53,879 nucleotides of DNA from Paludibacteraceae bacterium (lineage in GTDB: Bacteria > Bacteroidota > Bacteroidia > Bacteroidales > Paludibacteraceae), in contig JAFYZR010000068.1 of the NCBI GenBank assembly GCA_017557345.1, positions 1 through 53,879 of the forward strand, in the 5' to 3' direction. Every line of letters begins with the position of its first letter. The first letter of the stretch is position 1. A model generated the notes under the pieces. That model was not told the DNA's origin. It did not search any database and was given only the letters and a program-made list of their open reading frames with translations. The position numbers were made by a program, and so were the translations under genes. Below are positions 42,955-52,135 of the stretch, piece after piece.

Positions 42955-43623
42955 TTATAATTTTACACCAAAGCATAAATCACCAGCGTCTCCAAGTCCA
43001 GGAACAATATATTTATGTTCATTTAGAACAGGGTCGATAGCAGCGCACCAAAGCGTTACATCCTCGCTATCATTGAGCGCGTTGCGTAGATATTCGACAG
43101 CCTGCGGTGTCCCAATCGTGCAACACATGTGCGTATGGCGAGGTTTACCATGCTTAAGAAGCGAAATATAACTTGCTTCCATTGACATACCAGTAGCCAG
43201 CATCGGGTCTGCTATAACGAGTGTCTTTCCTTCGATAGACGGCGAAGCCATGTATTCGGCAACGATCTCGATATCTTCCTTTCCCTCCGCATCTTTCACT
43301 ACGCGACGATAAGCGCTCAGGAAAGCATTCTCGGCATGATCAAAGATATTAAGGAATCCCTGATACAAGGGAAGTCCGGCGCGGAGAATGGTAGCCAACA
43401 CGAGTGGCTCTGCTATGGTATTGACAGTGGCCTCAGCCAGCGGAGTTTGCACTTTTGTTGGTGTATAGTGCAATTGCTTGCTCATCTCTATGGCCATCAC
43501 CTCGCCTATCCGCTCAATATTACGGCGGAAGCGAAGACTATCGCGCTGGATATCGACATCGCGTATCTCTCTCAGGAACTGGTTGAGAACGCTATTTTGT
43601 TCCGATAGATTGATGACTTTCAT
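42955..43623 (-). CDS. upp: Uracil phosphoribosyltransferase
   Basis: 222-aa pyrimidine-salvage enzyme converting uracil and PRPP to UMP in the cytoplasm. The PRPP-binding loop LVIADPMLATGMS (about 136-148) and the C-terminal uracil-binding YIVPGLGDAGDLCFG motif are both intact, and the N-terminal RRNIERIGE region is typical. The start overlaps the stop of the preceding coiled-coil gene by one base (TAATG). Confidence 0.95.
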   Translation of the reverse strand: MKVINLSEQNSVLNQFLREIRDVDIQRDSLRFRRNIERIGEVMAIEMSKQLHYTPTKVQTPLAEATVNTIAEPLVLATILRAGLPLYQGFLNIFDHAENAFLSAYRRVVKDAEGKEDIEIVAEYMASPSIEGKTLVIADPMLATGMSMEASYISLLKHGKPRHTHMCCTIGTPQAVEYLRNALNDSEDVTLWCAAIDPVLNEHKYIVPGLGDAGDLCFGVKL

Positions 43624-44264
43624 TATTGCATCGATTTAGCAGCTTTCTGCTCAGCTTTTACCAATGCTACGCGGTCTTTATGTTGTGATTCGAGAGCTGT
43701 CAAATCAGCATTCTTCTGGTTAACCTCTTGGAGGTAGTATTGTAAATTAGATTGGCTGGTGCTGATAGATGCCTCCAAATCCGAAACGGCACGTTGACGG
43801 TCTGCAACCTCGCGGAGCGAATAGTTCAATTCTTTCTGTTGTTTCTCCAAGAAAGCAATGTAATTCTCACGAGTTTCAGCATTCAACTCAACTTGTTTGC
43901 TCAGCGTCTGCTGTTGTTTTTGAACAGTTTGCTGCATGCTCTTAATCTCGCTTTCCTCTTTTGCATAGAGACCTTTGAGAGAAGAAGCCATTTTGTTAGC
44001 TTCTTTGAGCGAGTTCTCCATCTCTTTTGCATGAGCTTGCTCAACTTTCAGTTGGTTACGAGCAGCTTTCAACTCACCGGCATTTTTGTCCAAATCCTTA
44101 GCAAGTGCTTCCAAAGCAGCACGATACATGATAGGTTCGGACTGATACTGAGCGCGAAGAGCATTTAAGTCAGCTTCTGCCAATTGAATGTTTAGCGGAG
44201 TAACATGTTGAGCCATAGCTGTCAGGCTCAGCGCCATAAAGGCCAAAAAGAATACTTTTTTCAT
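43623..44264 (-). CDS. Secreted coiled-coil protein, unknown function
   Basis: 213-aa protein with a signal peptide (MKKVFFLAFMALSLTAMA, cleavage before QHV) and then an almost continuous coiled coil (about 35-210) rich in Lys, Gln, Glu and Ala, with few aromatic residues. I recognise no enzyme domain. It may be a periplasmic scaffold or a cell-envelope spacer protein (inference). First gene of the operon with upp, its promoter shares a palindrome with the divergent DUF5063 gene promoter. Confidence 0.82.
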   Translation of the reverse strand: MKKVFFLAFMALSLTAMAQHVTPLNIQLAEADLNALRAQYQSEPIMYRAALEALAKDLDKNAGELKAARNQLKVEQAHAKEMENSLKEANKMASSLKGLYAKEESEIKSMQQTVQKQQQTLSKQVELNAETRENYIAFLEKQQKELNYSLREVADRQRAVSDLEASISTSQSNLQYYLQEVNQKNADLTALESQHKDRVALVKAEQKAAKSMQ

Positions 44265-44329
44265 AATACTAATGATTTAAATTGTATATAAATTGGTTGG
44301 ATTTTGTATTCTTCAGCAAAATTCGGGTG

Positions 44330-44361
44330 CAAAGTTAGTAATTTTTTTGCATATATGCAAA
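44330..44361 (-). promoter_or_regulatory. Promoter of the coiled coil-upp-vanZ-dprA operon
   Basis: On the - strand, TTTGCATATATGC from 44361 and TAACTTTG at 44337-44330, 20-nt spacer. The -33 half-site is one arm of the palindrome TTTGCATATATGCAAA at 44346-44361. Confidence 0.8.
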
Positions 44362-44377
44362 TTTTTTTGTACCTTTG
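44346..44377 (+). promoter_or_regulatory. Promoter of the DUF5063-exonuclease-phosphatase operon
   Basis: TTTGCATATATGC at 44346 and TACCTTTG at 44370-44377, 20-nt spacer. It uses the other arm of the same 16-bp palindrome, so this and the divergent promoter overlap physically. Confidence 0.82.
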
Positions 44378-44398
44378 TAGCGTTTTTTAGAAAAAACT

Positions 44399-44908
44399 AT
44401 GCAAAGCTACATTTATCAAGACGCAACGATTGCTTTTGTGACGGCTGCCGCACAGACCTGTCTATTGATAGAGAAGTGCTCAGAGCATGATAGAGAAGAA
44501 TGGCGAGAACAATTATTGCGGTTATTACCGGTACTCTATCTACGGACAAGATTATTAGAACCCGCAGAAAAAATGCTGGACGAAGAGCCGCAACGGTTTG
44601 TGACTGAAGAAGATTATAACTATGTATTGGTCGGAATGCGGGAGCTATTATGTCAGGATGATGCTTATCTGGATGTATTTGTGGACCAAGGCATCTATAC
44701 CGACGAAGTACAAACGGCATATATCTCGGAAGGTCTGGCAGATATTTATCAGGAACTAAAAGACTTGGCTGCAGCATTTCAAACCGGAGAAGAAACGATT
44801 ATGAATGATGCTGTTGTCACTTGCCGTGAGGCTTTCGATGCACACTGGGGACAGAAACTGCTTGCAGTCATGCGCGCATTACATGCAATACAAGATTCAT
44901 CATATTAG
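44399..44908 (+). CDS. DUF5063 domain protein
   Basis: 169-aa acidic, helical cytoplasmic protein of the DUF5063 family, function unknown. It has the family's LLPVLYLRTRLL and DEPQRFVTEEDY features and a His/Gln-rich C-terminal helix. First gene of a three-gene + strand operon; it overlaps the downstream exonuclease gene by 26 nt, suggesting a linked role. Confidence 0.85.
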   Translation: MQSYIYQDATIAFVTAAAQTCLLIEKCSEHDREEWREQLLRLLPVLYLRTRLLEPAEKMLDEEPQRFVTEEDYNYVLVGMRELLCQDDAYLDVFVDQGIYTDEVQTAYISEGLADIYQELKDLAAAFQTGEETIMNDAVVTCREAFDAHWGQKLLAVMRALHAIQDSSY

Positions 44909-45716
44909 CAAAGAGTTGCTCCAATGGATGCCTGTTGCGGCATTTGAAGGAGAAGTCATTGTGGTTGATAAACCGGAAATGGTGGCTGATGCAGTTGCCT
45001 ACCTGCGTTCTCAGAAAACATTAGGCGTCGATACAGAAGCCCGTCCCAGTTTCAAGCGAGGCACGCACTACCCTACTGCCCTTGTACAGATTGCAAGCCA
45101 CGAGCGGTGTTATCTTTTCCGCCTCACGCACATCGGTTTGCCGGAAGAGTTGGCAGATATATTCGCAGATCCGAAGATATGCAAAGTAGGACTTGCTTTT
45201 AGAGATGATATCAACGGATTGCGAAGAATACGCAATTTTACACCGGCCAATTGTATTGACGTGCAGAAAATGGTTGTGCGTTACGGGATTTTGGATTTGG
45301 GATTACAGAAGATTTTTGCCATTTGCTTTGGCAAGAAGATCTCCAAAACGCAACAACTAACCAACTGGGAAAACAGTCATCTTACTCCGGAACAGGCGCG
45401 TTATGCAAGTACTGACGCTTGGGCAACACTTCTAATCTATGAAGATTTGCTAGCCCATAAACCTCTTTCGCTCAAGGAAGTAGAAGCGCTGCAACGAAAA
45501 GAGAAAGAGCGGATGATTGAACATCAGCAAGAGATTCAAGATCAACGGCTACGCGAGCAAGGCATTGAACCGCCGCCTCATATGACACCGGAAGAGCGAG
45601 AAGCGCATCGGGCAGAGAAACGCCGCGAAGCCAGAAAACGCAAGAGACAGCGTGCTTCGGCAAAGCGCAAGATTGAAAATCAAAAGAAAGATCAAAACAA
45701 TACTACATCCTTATGA
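44883..45716 (+). CDS. RNase D-like 3'-5' exonuclease
   Basis: 277-aa DEDDy-type exonuclease. DEDD residues: GVDTEAR (first D, E), FRDDING (second D region), and YASTDAWATLLIYE with the third D and its Tyr environment (LTPEQARYASTDA). After the catalytic domain (about 20-200) comes a very basic tail (REAHRAEKRREARKRKRQRA) that would bind nucleic acid. The ATG at 44883 gives MQYKIHHISKELLQW; longer reading in frame would be buried in the upstream gene. The stop overlaps the alkaline phosphatase start (ATGA). Confidence 0.88.
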   Translation: MQYKIHHISKELLQWMPVAAFEGEVIVVDKPEMVADAVAYLRSQKTLGVDTEARPSFKRGTHYPTALVQIASHERCYLFRLTHIGLPEELADIFADPKICKVGLAFRDDINGLRRIRNFTPANCIDVQKMVVRYGILDLGLQKIFAICFGKKISKTQQLTNWENSHLTPEQARYASTDAWATLLIYEDLLAHKPLSLKEVEALQRKEKERMIEHQQEIQDQRLREQGIEPPPHMTPEEREAHRAEKRREARKRKRQRASAKRKIENQKKDQNNTTSL

Positions 45717-47122
45717 AACGAATAATCTGTGTTTTTTGTTCCGTATTTTTTGTTCTGTGTTCGTTCGCAGAAATTAAATACGTGTTTTATTTCATCGGAG
45801 ATGGAATGGGTGCCAATCAAGTATTAGGAGCGGAGATGTATCGTTCGGCTTTACAAGGAGAGCCATTGGGACGCGTACAAACATTGATGACCACTTTCCC
45901 CTATTCCGGTCATGCTTCATCCTATTCAAAGAGCAACGGAATTACCGATTCTGCGGCTGCAGGAACATGTTTAGCGACCGGCAGTAAGACAAAGAACGGC
46001 ATGTTAGGTCTTGGTGCAGACAGTACTCGTTTGACCAGCATTGCCGAGGAATTGAAAGCACAAGGTTGGGGCGTTGGTATTATGACAACTGTTGCCATCG
46101 ATCATGCGACACCTGGCGCTTTTTACGCGCACGTGCCCAAGCGCAGTCAATATTATAAAATAGGTCAGCAACTGAGCGAGAGCCATTTCGATTTCTTTGG
46201 CGGAGCAGGATTTCATCACCCGCAAGGAAAGCATGATGACAAGGATGTGAATCTCTATCGTCTGGCTGAACAAAACGGATATGTTATTGCTCATGGTTAC
46301 GATGAAGCACAATATCTATTAGCAAGTGATGAGTTAAAAACAGAAGAAAAACTTATTCTTGTCCAGAAAGATGATGACCAAGGCCCTAAGCATGGCGATA
46401 ATTTGCACTATGCCATAGATCGTAAGGAAGGTGATTTGACTTTAGCACAGATAGTAAGCACGGCTATTCCATTTCTGGAGGCACGTCACGACCGATTCTT
46501 TATGATGGTAGAAGGCGGAATGATTGATTACGCATGCCATGGAGACGATGCTGCTACAGCTTTCGGTGAAGTATGGGATATGGATGAAGCGATGCATGTT
46601 GCATACGCTTTCTATGAGGCACATCCGGATGAGACGCTTATCGTAGTTACAGCGGATCATGAGACAGGCGGTTTGGCTTTAGGCAATAGCGATTATACCT
46701 TGCATCTGGATCAATTGCAATACCAAAAATGCTCATCGTGGGTGTTGAGTGATCTTTTTGCTACATTATTTGACTCCAAGAAGAAACCGTCTTGGGATGA
46801 AGTACAGACTATTTTCCGCGAGAACTTAGGTTTCTGGGATCAAGTAAAGATTAGTGCCGATGAAGAGAAAGAACTGAAAGCGCTTTATAAAGCAGCCTGC
46901 AAGAAGAAAGGCAAAGATACCAAAACGATGTATAAGACGATTAACCAACTGAGTGGCGCAGGTATAGCATTATTAGATAAAAAAGCGCATATCGGTTGGA
47001 CGACATACGCTCATTCTGCTCATGCAGTTCCCATTTTTGCGATTGGTAACGGTGCAGAAATCTTCTCAGGCTGGCACGATAATACAGAAATCGTTCCGTT
47101 AATCAGAAAGGCTATTCATTAA
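45713..47122 (+). CDS. Alkaline phosphatase, secreted
   Basis: 469-aa PhoA-type alkaline phosphatase. Signal peptide MKRIICVFCSVFFVLCSFA, metal site IGDGMGANQ, the catalytic Ser in TDSAAAGTCLATGSKT, a third metal site in DHATPGAFYAHV, later TADHETGG and HSAHAVPIFAIG. It would release phosphate from monoesters in the periplasm or outside. The start overlaps the upstream exonuclease by 4 bases. No Pho box was recognised. It ends before a shared bidirectional terminator. Confidence 0.95.
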   Translation: MKRIICVFCSVFFVLCSFAEIKYVFYFIGDGMGANQVLGAEMYRSALQGEPLGRVQTLMTTFPYSGHASSYSKSNGITDSAAAGTCLATGSKTKNGMLGLGADSTRLTSIAEELKAQGWGVGIMTTVAIDHATPGAFYAHVPKRSQYYKIGQQLSESHFDFFGGAGFHHPQGKHDDKDVNLYRLAEQNGYVIAHGYDEAQYLLASDELKTEEKLILVQKDDDQGPKHGDNLHYAIDRKEGDLTLAQIVSTAIPFLEARHDRFFMMVEGGMIDYACHGDDAATAFGEVWDMDEAMHVAYAFYEAHPDETLIVVTADHETGGLALGNSDYTLHLDQLQYQKCSSWVLSDLFATLFDSKKKPSWDEVQTIFRENLGFWDQVKISADEEKELKALYKAACKKKGKDTKTMYKTINQLSGAGIALLDKKAHIGWTTYAHSAHAVPIFAIGNGAEIFSGWHDNTEIVPLIRKAIH

Positions 47123-47175
47123 TCGGTATTAAGTCGGGGTTTAGTCGGTATAAAGTCGGTATAAAGTCGGTATAA
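47121..47175. repeat. 11-bp tandem array (AGTCGGTATAA)
   Basis: Five 11-bp units: two diverged (47121-47131, 47132-47142) and three perfect (47143-47153, 47154-47164, 47165-47175). It starts inside the stop codon of the phosphatase gene and runs into the terminator stem. Confidence 0.9.
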
Positions 47176-47208
47176 AAAAGAGGGACGTTTTCGCGCCCCT
47201 CTTTTTCT
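47173..47208. terminator. Bidirectional terminator between convergent genes
   Basis: AAAAAGAGGG (47175-47184), loop ACGTTTTCGCGC, CCCTCTTTTT (47197-47206), with a T-run in both directions; serves the phosphatase gene and the giant gene on the - strand. Confidence 0.85.
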
Positions 47209-47226
47209 ATATCATCCTTTGTGAAA

Positions 47227-50200
47227 TTATTTCACAAGTTGTCCGGTAACGTTGAAGATCTGACCATTCTTGATGATGAATACCTGACCATTCTCCAATA
47301 CCTTCTCTACCTTAGCATTAGCATCGGTATTATTGATTCCGGTAGCAGGGCTATTAGCATCAATCCAGATGTATCCGCCAAATGCTGCCCAATTCTCATC
47401 GTAATTCGGTTTGAAGTAAATGGTCTTAGCAGCACCTGCGTGATCAGCATCAACGATGTACTCATTACCCAAACCATCAGGATACCAAGTCTTGATTTCA
47501 TCATTCTCTACGGATACCACTTTGATGTGATCGCTAACCGCCAATGCTATGGTAAGCATAAACTCACCATCTGCATCCGGATTAGCCTCGAACTTAAGAT
47601 CTGCGCTGAGAGCCTCTTCATCCCAACCTGTTTTACCAATCAGATAGTAGCCGTTAGCAAGTGTCGGTTCCGGTTTTGCCGGGAAGGTGATTTCGAGAGC
47701 GTTATCTGCGAATGTCCAAGTGAAGGTATAATCACCTGCGATGTCAACAACAACCAACATATTATCATCCACATTGTCAACGATGTCAGTAGCGCCAACG
47801 AATCCGCGGTGATAGAGGTATCCATTGCTACGCCATCCGCCGTTAATCATCATCTTGAAGGTCAAGGTGTCACCATCTGCATCGCTTGGAACGAAATGTT
47901 TGGTAATAGAAGCAGACAATTTATCTTGTGCCAGGATCATATCTTCACCAACCCAAGGATTTTCGCCATCAGCCAAACCTTTCAGAACTGCCGTAGGATC
48001 AACCTCTACCGGCTCTTTGAATGTAGCCGTTGCGACGATTTCTTTAGTCTCAGCATTGAATGTAATCAAGACATCATACTTACCATCTTGAGGGATATTA
48101 AGTACATAGTTCTCTGCAGGCCAAGCGTTAGCCCAGTCATGATTCATAACAACTTTGAATTCTATATTGCCTGTTAGCAAGACTACATCATCTGCACCCC
48201 AATAGAATACACCGTTAACATCGTCAAATGGCATATCATTAGCGTCATCTGCAGGATCCCAGTTGCTTGTGAACAAAACAGCATCACCAGCAACGGTATA
48301 AACATCCGGAGCTTTATATGGGAATTCAATACCGAGCGAGTCATTAGCAAATGTCCAGGTGAATACATAATCACCTTCAACATCAACAACAACCTTCATG
48401 TTACCATTATTCTCATCGGTAGGTGTCACATCACCAACGATGCCAGCAGCACCGACGAATCCACGATGATAGAGGTATCCATTGCTACGCCAAGCGTCAT
48501 CAATAAGCATTTTGAATTCCAATGTATCGCCTTCCGGTTTGCTTGGAATGAAATGCTTGGTAATAGAAGCCGTCAATTTATCTTGAGCCTGCTCCATGTC
48601 TTCACCGATCCACGGATTCTCGTTATCTGCCAAACCTTTCAGGACAGCGGTATGATCAAGAGCAACTGCCTCTTTGAACGTAGCCGTTGCAAGGATTTCT
48701 TGGGTTGACTCGTTGAATGTAATCACAACATCATACTTGCCATCTTGAGCAATAGCGAGAGCATAGTTCTCTGCGGGCCAAGCATTTGCTCCATTATTCC
48801 AGTCATGGTTCTTAACCACCTTGAATTCTACATTACCTTTGCGGAGGATAACATCATTCTTTGTCCAAGTATAGAGACCTTCACTCAATACCATATCATT
48901 GTCAGTATCCGTCTCATCCCAGTTGGAACCACAGAGCGAAGGAACACCAGCAACGGTATAGAATGCATCTCTTTCAACAATTTGGATATCCGAAATCTCA
49001 ATAACTGTTCCGGCAGCAGCAAATCCGAAGTCAAATACAAAGATACCATTACCACCATCTACACCATCAAGATTATTCTTGGTATAAACATATGTTTCAT
49101 CAGCTACAAGGTTAACGCTTGCTTCTTCATAAAGCAATTGACCAACATCTTGATACTTCAGCGTAACACCATTGACATTTTTATTAGCCAAGAACTTCAA
49201 TGAGATATCATAGTATTTACCTGCTTTAGCAATCGGTCCCTGATAATGAACCTGTGCTTGCCATTGAGCCTCTTTGTACTTAACGAGGTTAACGATTATT
49301 TTCTCGTTAACTGCATCGTAAACTGCACTTGACTCATCATCAGAACTCCATCCGCTTGTAGTTGCCATAAAGGTCTTAACAATCGGAGTTACAACGAAGT
49401 CGCCTTCCAGTTCGAACTTCGTAGCATTGAAGGTAACTGTTACATCTCCCTTATCAGCAAGCGTGAAGCCGATATTACCGTTAATATCTTGCAAACCAGC
49501 AGCACGAGTCGTCAGATTTGCAATACCCTTAACATTGTTGTCCGGATCATCCCATGTTCCATCGAGCGTAACTTTCATTCTATAGTCACCAGCGGGCAGG
49601 TCTACGAAAGTATAGCTGTCAGCAGTTGCTCTAACTGCAGCGGCATTCCAAGCCTTTCCATCGCCAACCAAAGCAGCATTACCTGTGATGTAGTACTTAG
49701 CAGGAAGTTCGAAATCACCACTCATAGTAATAACAGTATCTCCGCTTACGATAGCAACGGTAACCGTTACATCACCATCGGTAGCCAATCTGAAAGAGAT
49801 ATTGGTGTTGCCACCCAGTCCATCATCTACGCCGGTAACGCCTGCAGGCGGATTAACAATAGCTTCAAATCCCTTTGAACCGCCGGCCCAAGTGCCATCA
49901 AACGTAACTTTCATCAAGTAATCTACACCAGCTTTCAAGCTCAATGTATAGGTATCATCGGTTGACTTAATTGCATCAGCAGCCCAAGCAGCAGCAGTTG
50001 AACCTGCGTCTTCTACCAAAGCCTGATTACCTGTGATGTAGAATTTAGCGGGTTCTTCGGCAGAAATGAAATAAACTTGAAGCGTACCATTATAATTAGC
50101 TACCACGCCAATAACATCGTATAGCTGCTCTGCTACGAATGTTTTAGCAATTTTAAAGTTATTGCGCAGCGCTATCGTTTGTGCACCAACCGTCATATTA

Positions 50201-51807
50201 AGGTTTGTTGCACTTGAGGTGGTAAACTCACCAGCTGCAACAGTAACACCTTTTAAGATGATGTATTTGTTAACGTCTGCAAGAGTAACCGCATTCAAAG
50301 CCTCCGGAGCAACAACTACACCTTCTGCTGCAGCTTTAACCGTAATAGCAGCTACTTGTGTCGAATTTGGCACGATTTCATGAAGGCCATTGTAAATAGA
50401 TATTGCACCAGCAACATTTGAAAGCGTATCACCTGCATGCCAAGTTGCGTTAGAAGACAGATAGAGCAACGCAGGACCTGTTTCATCCTTAACATAAACG
50501 CTTCTTCCGTTTACGTAAGTTACAACTAAATCGTTAGCCAGAGCAATCTGATCTCCCGTTTCCAAACCATAAACCTCAGCACAATATTTTGCAGGGAATT
50601 TAATACCGAGCGAGTCATTTGCATATGTCCAAGTGAAGGTATATTCACCAGCCCAGTCTGCGATAAGTTTCAGGTTAGCTTCATTTTCATCATTAGCACC
50701 AGCTACACCCGGCCAGTCACGTTTTAATTCATAAGGTGCATCACCATTAGCTTTTGACCACCAATGCGCATTCTTGAGGAGTTTGAACTCATATTCACCT
50801 ACAGCAAGTGTCTTTTTGAAAGAAGCAGTTGCTCCACCAGCAGCATCTACGAAGTCTGTTTCAGCAGCCCAGCCATCCCAAGCACCTTTTGCGGTAAATG
50901 CAGGATATTTCAACCAGTAACCATCGCCATCATCACCTGTTCCGGCAGTAGTAACGGTAAAGAGACTTTCAACAGAAGGCAAGTCAAGATCAATTGTTTG
51001 GCTCCATTTATCCGTCCAGTTGCCTGCAGTAGCAGCACCATCCAAGCGAACAAAAATGAGTTTGTCGTATCCCAATGGAATAGAAGTTTTGTACATGTTC
51101 GTTTCACCGGTAACTTCATCCATCAAATCGGACCAGCCATTGTCGGAATTATCATCACTCTTGAAATAATATACCGCATAGTTTGCAGGATAACCTGCCC
51201 AGTCAGCACTCAGTCTCAGATACAGATCCTTTGCTGTTGCTGCAACTTTATACGAATAGAATTCAATCTTACTTAAAACAAATGCATAATTTGAACTATT
51301 GCTATTCGAGACATTGAAGTCAAATTTGTAATAAGCATCCTTTGCCCAATAGTCTGCTGCCGGTTCGAATGTAATCGTTCCATTCGTATTCTTGGCAACA
51401 GTAAAATCTGTACCGGCAACAAGAGTCTTTGTCACTACATCTGCCGTAAAATCAGCATCTGATGCTACGGTCAGTTTAACAGAATTAACAACCAAGGCGT
51501 CAGATGTGGTTCCAGCGTGCGTAATCACAATTTGAGCAATAGCATCGCCCATTTTAGATTTGCCCGTAATGGTACGGTCAATATTAGAGATTGATTTCCC
51601 ACCGATACGAAGAGCTCCGGTACCATACCAGTTACCCGGCACATTCCAATCCATACCGTCAACCGTTTGGTCACCTGTCTTAGTGTAGTCGGTAACGTTT
51701 CCACTTGAGAGTTTCTGTGGTGTAAATGTGTAGAACAAAGTGCCTACATCTGCCCACATTCCAACGCTAACGAATAGCGCCATCATAAAAGAAAGAAATT
51801 TTCTCAT
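47227..51807 (-). CDS. Giant secreted multidomain protein with duplicated carbohydrate-binding-like modules
   Basis: 1526 aa from the ATG at 51807 (signal peptide MRKFLSFMMALFVSVGMWA). An in-frame ATG at 51894 lies inside the promoter and is rejected. Regions: N-terminal beta domain, SusE/F-like or CBM-like stretches (about 220-410), an OB-fold-like module with RSVYVKDETG (about 410-590) like that of the first giant protein, paired KYYITGNAALV modules, then two long tandem modules of about 210 residues (each with NVEFKVVKNHDW and SNGYLYHRGFVG), a YYLIGKTGWDEEAL module and the C-terminal motif ENGQVFIIKNGQIFNVTGQL. No InlB-type repeats here. No catalytic residues are recognised; surface sugar binding is inferred. 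Confidence 0.85.
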   Translation of the reverse strand: MRKFLSFMMALFVSVGMWADVGTLFYTFTPQKLSSGNVTDYTKTGDQTVDGMDWNVPGNWYGTGALRIGGKSISNIDRTITGKSKMGDAIAQIVITHAGTTSDALVVNSVKLTVASDADFTADVVTKTLVAGTDFTVAKNTNGTITFEPAADYWAKDAYYKFDFNVSNSNSSNYAFVLSKIEFYSYKVAATAKDLYLRLSADWAGYPANYAVYYFKSDDNSDNGWSDLMDEVTGETNMYKTSIPLGYDKLIFVRLDGAATAGNWTDKWSQTIDLDLPSVESLFTVTTAGTGDDGDGYWLKYPAFTAKGAWDGWAAETDFVDAAGGATASFKKTLAVGEYEFKLLKNAHWWSKANGDAPYELKRDWPGVAGANDENEANLKLIADWAGEYTFTWTYANDSLGIKFPAKYCAEVYGLETGDQIALANDLVVTYVNGRSVYVKDETGPALLYLSSNATWHAGDTLSNVAGAISIYNGLHEIVPNSTQVAAITVKAAAEGVVVAPEALNAVTLADVNKYIILKGVTVAAGEFTTSSATNLNMTVGAQTIALRNNFKIAKTFVAEQLYDVIGVVANYNGTLQVYFISAEEPAKFYITGNQALVEDAGSTAAAWAADAIKSTDDTYTLSLKAGVDYLMKVTFDGTWAGGSKGFEAIVNPPAGVTGVDDGLGGNTNISFRLATDGDVTVTVAIVSGDTVITMSGDFELPAKYYITGNAALVGDGKAWNAAAVRATADSYTFVDLPAGDYRMKVTLDGTWDDPDNNVKGIANLTTRAAGLQDINGNIGFTLADKGDVTVTFNATKFELEGDFVVTPIVKTFMATTSGWSSDDESSAVYDAVNEKIIVNLVKYKEAQWQAQVHYQGPIAKAGKYYDISLKFLANKNVNGVTLKYQDVGQLLYEEASVNLVADETYVYTKNNLDGVDGGNGIFVFDFGFAAAGTVIEISDIQIVERDAFYTVAGVPSLCGSNWDETDTDNDMVLSEGLYTWTKNDVILRKGNVEFKVVKNHDWNNGANAWPAENYALAIAQDGKYDVVITFNESTQEILATATFKEAVALDHTAVLKGLADNENPWIGEDMEQAQDKLTASITKHFIPSKPEGDTLEFKMLIDDAWRSNGYLYHRGFVGAAGIVGDVTPTDENNGNMKVVVDVEGDYVFTWTFANDSLGIEFPYKAPDVYTVAGDAVLFTSNWDPADDANDMPFDDVNGVFYWGADDVVLLTGNIEFKVVMNHDWANAWPAENYVLNIPQDGKYDVLITFNAETKEIVATATFKEPVEVDPTAVLKGLADGENPWVGEDMILAQDKLSASITKHFVPSDADGDTLTFKMMINGGWRSNGYLYHRGFVGATDIVDNVDDNMLVVVDIAGDYTFTWTFADNALEITFPAKPEPTLANGYYLIGKTGWDEEALSADLKFEANPDADGEFMLTIALAVSDHIKVVSVENDEIKTWYPDGLGNEYIVDADHAGAAKTIYFKPNYDENWAAFGGYIWIDANSPATGINNTDANAKVEKVLENGQVFIIKNGQIFNVTGQLVK

Positions 51808-51860
51808 GATAATTGATTTTAAGTTAAACAATAAATTAATTAAATATAGTAATACTATAA

Positions 51861-51880
51861 TGTTTCGATATGTTTCGATA
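51861..51880. repeat. 10-bp direct repeat (TGTTTCGATA) in the leader
   Basis: TGTTTCGATA at 51861-51870 and 51871-51880, then a decayed CATTTCGGGT. It lies in the transcribed leader of the giant gene, just downstream of the predicted transcription start. Confidence 0.6.
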
Positions 51881-51891
51881 CATTTCGGGTG

Positions 51892-51923
51892 CAAAGGTAA
51901 TACAAAATTTTGACATGTGCAAA
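51892..51923 (-). promoter_or_regulatory. Promoter of the - strand giant gene
   Basis: On the - strand, TTTGCACATGTCA from 51923 and TACCTTTG at 51899-51892, 20-nt spacer; it fixes the start at 51807. Confidence 0.8.
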
Positions 51924-51995
51924 TTTATTTCATAAAAAATCACGTTTTGTCCCGAAATCTTAAAAATCGTACATTTTTTTACTCAAAGTTAGATA

Positions 51996-52057
51996 GGTAA
52001 TAACCAGGTAATGCCCATTACTTGATAGTTACTTGCCAGTTACTTGACCTTTACGGG
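51996..52057. repeat. 11-bp periodic array (GGTAATNNCCA and TTACTTG units)
   Basis: GGTAA repeats at 51996 and 52007 (11 bp apart), then TTACTTG at 52018, 52029, 52040 and TTACGGG at 52051, all 11 bp apart. The unit resembles the sequence GGTTACTTACC at 984-994. Confidence 0.68.
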
Positions 52058-52085
52058 GCAAAATCTTAAAAATAGTAAACTTTGC

Positions 52086-52130
52086 GATTAGCGAATTAGC
52101 GAGTTAGCGAGTTAGCGAATTAGGGATTAG
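52086..52130. repeat. 8-bp tandem array (GAGTTAGC), second locus
   Basis: Units GATTAGC, GAATTAGC, GAGTTAGC, GAGTTAGC, GAATTAGG, GATTAG. Same octamer as at 7204, about 45 kb away. It follows the terminator of the - strand gene. With this, the 11-bp array and the promoter, the 375-bp gap 51808-52182 is accounted for; nothing else is visible in it. Confidence 0.8.
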
Positions 52131-52135
52131 AAGAC

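Noticed and set aside
51807-51894. Start of the - strand giant gene at 51894
   Set aside because: The ATG lies within the -7 box, upstream of the expected transcript start; the signal peptide begins at 51807.
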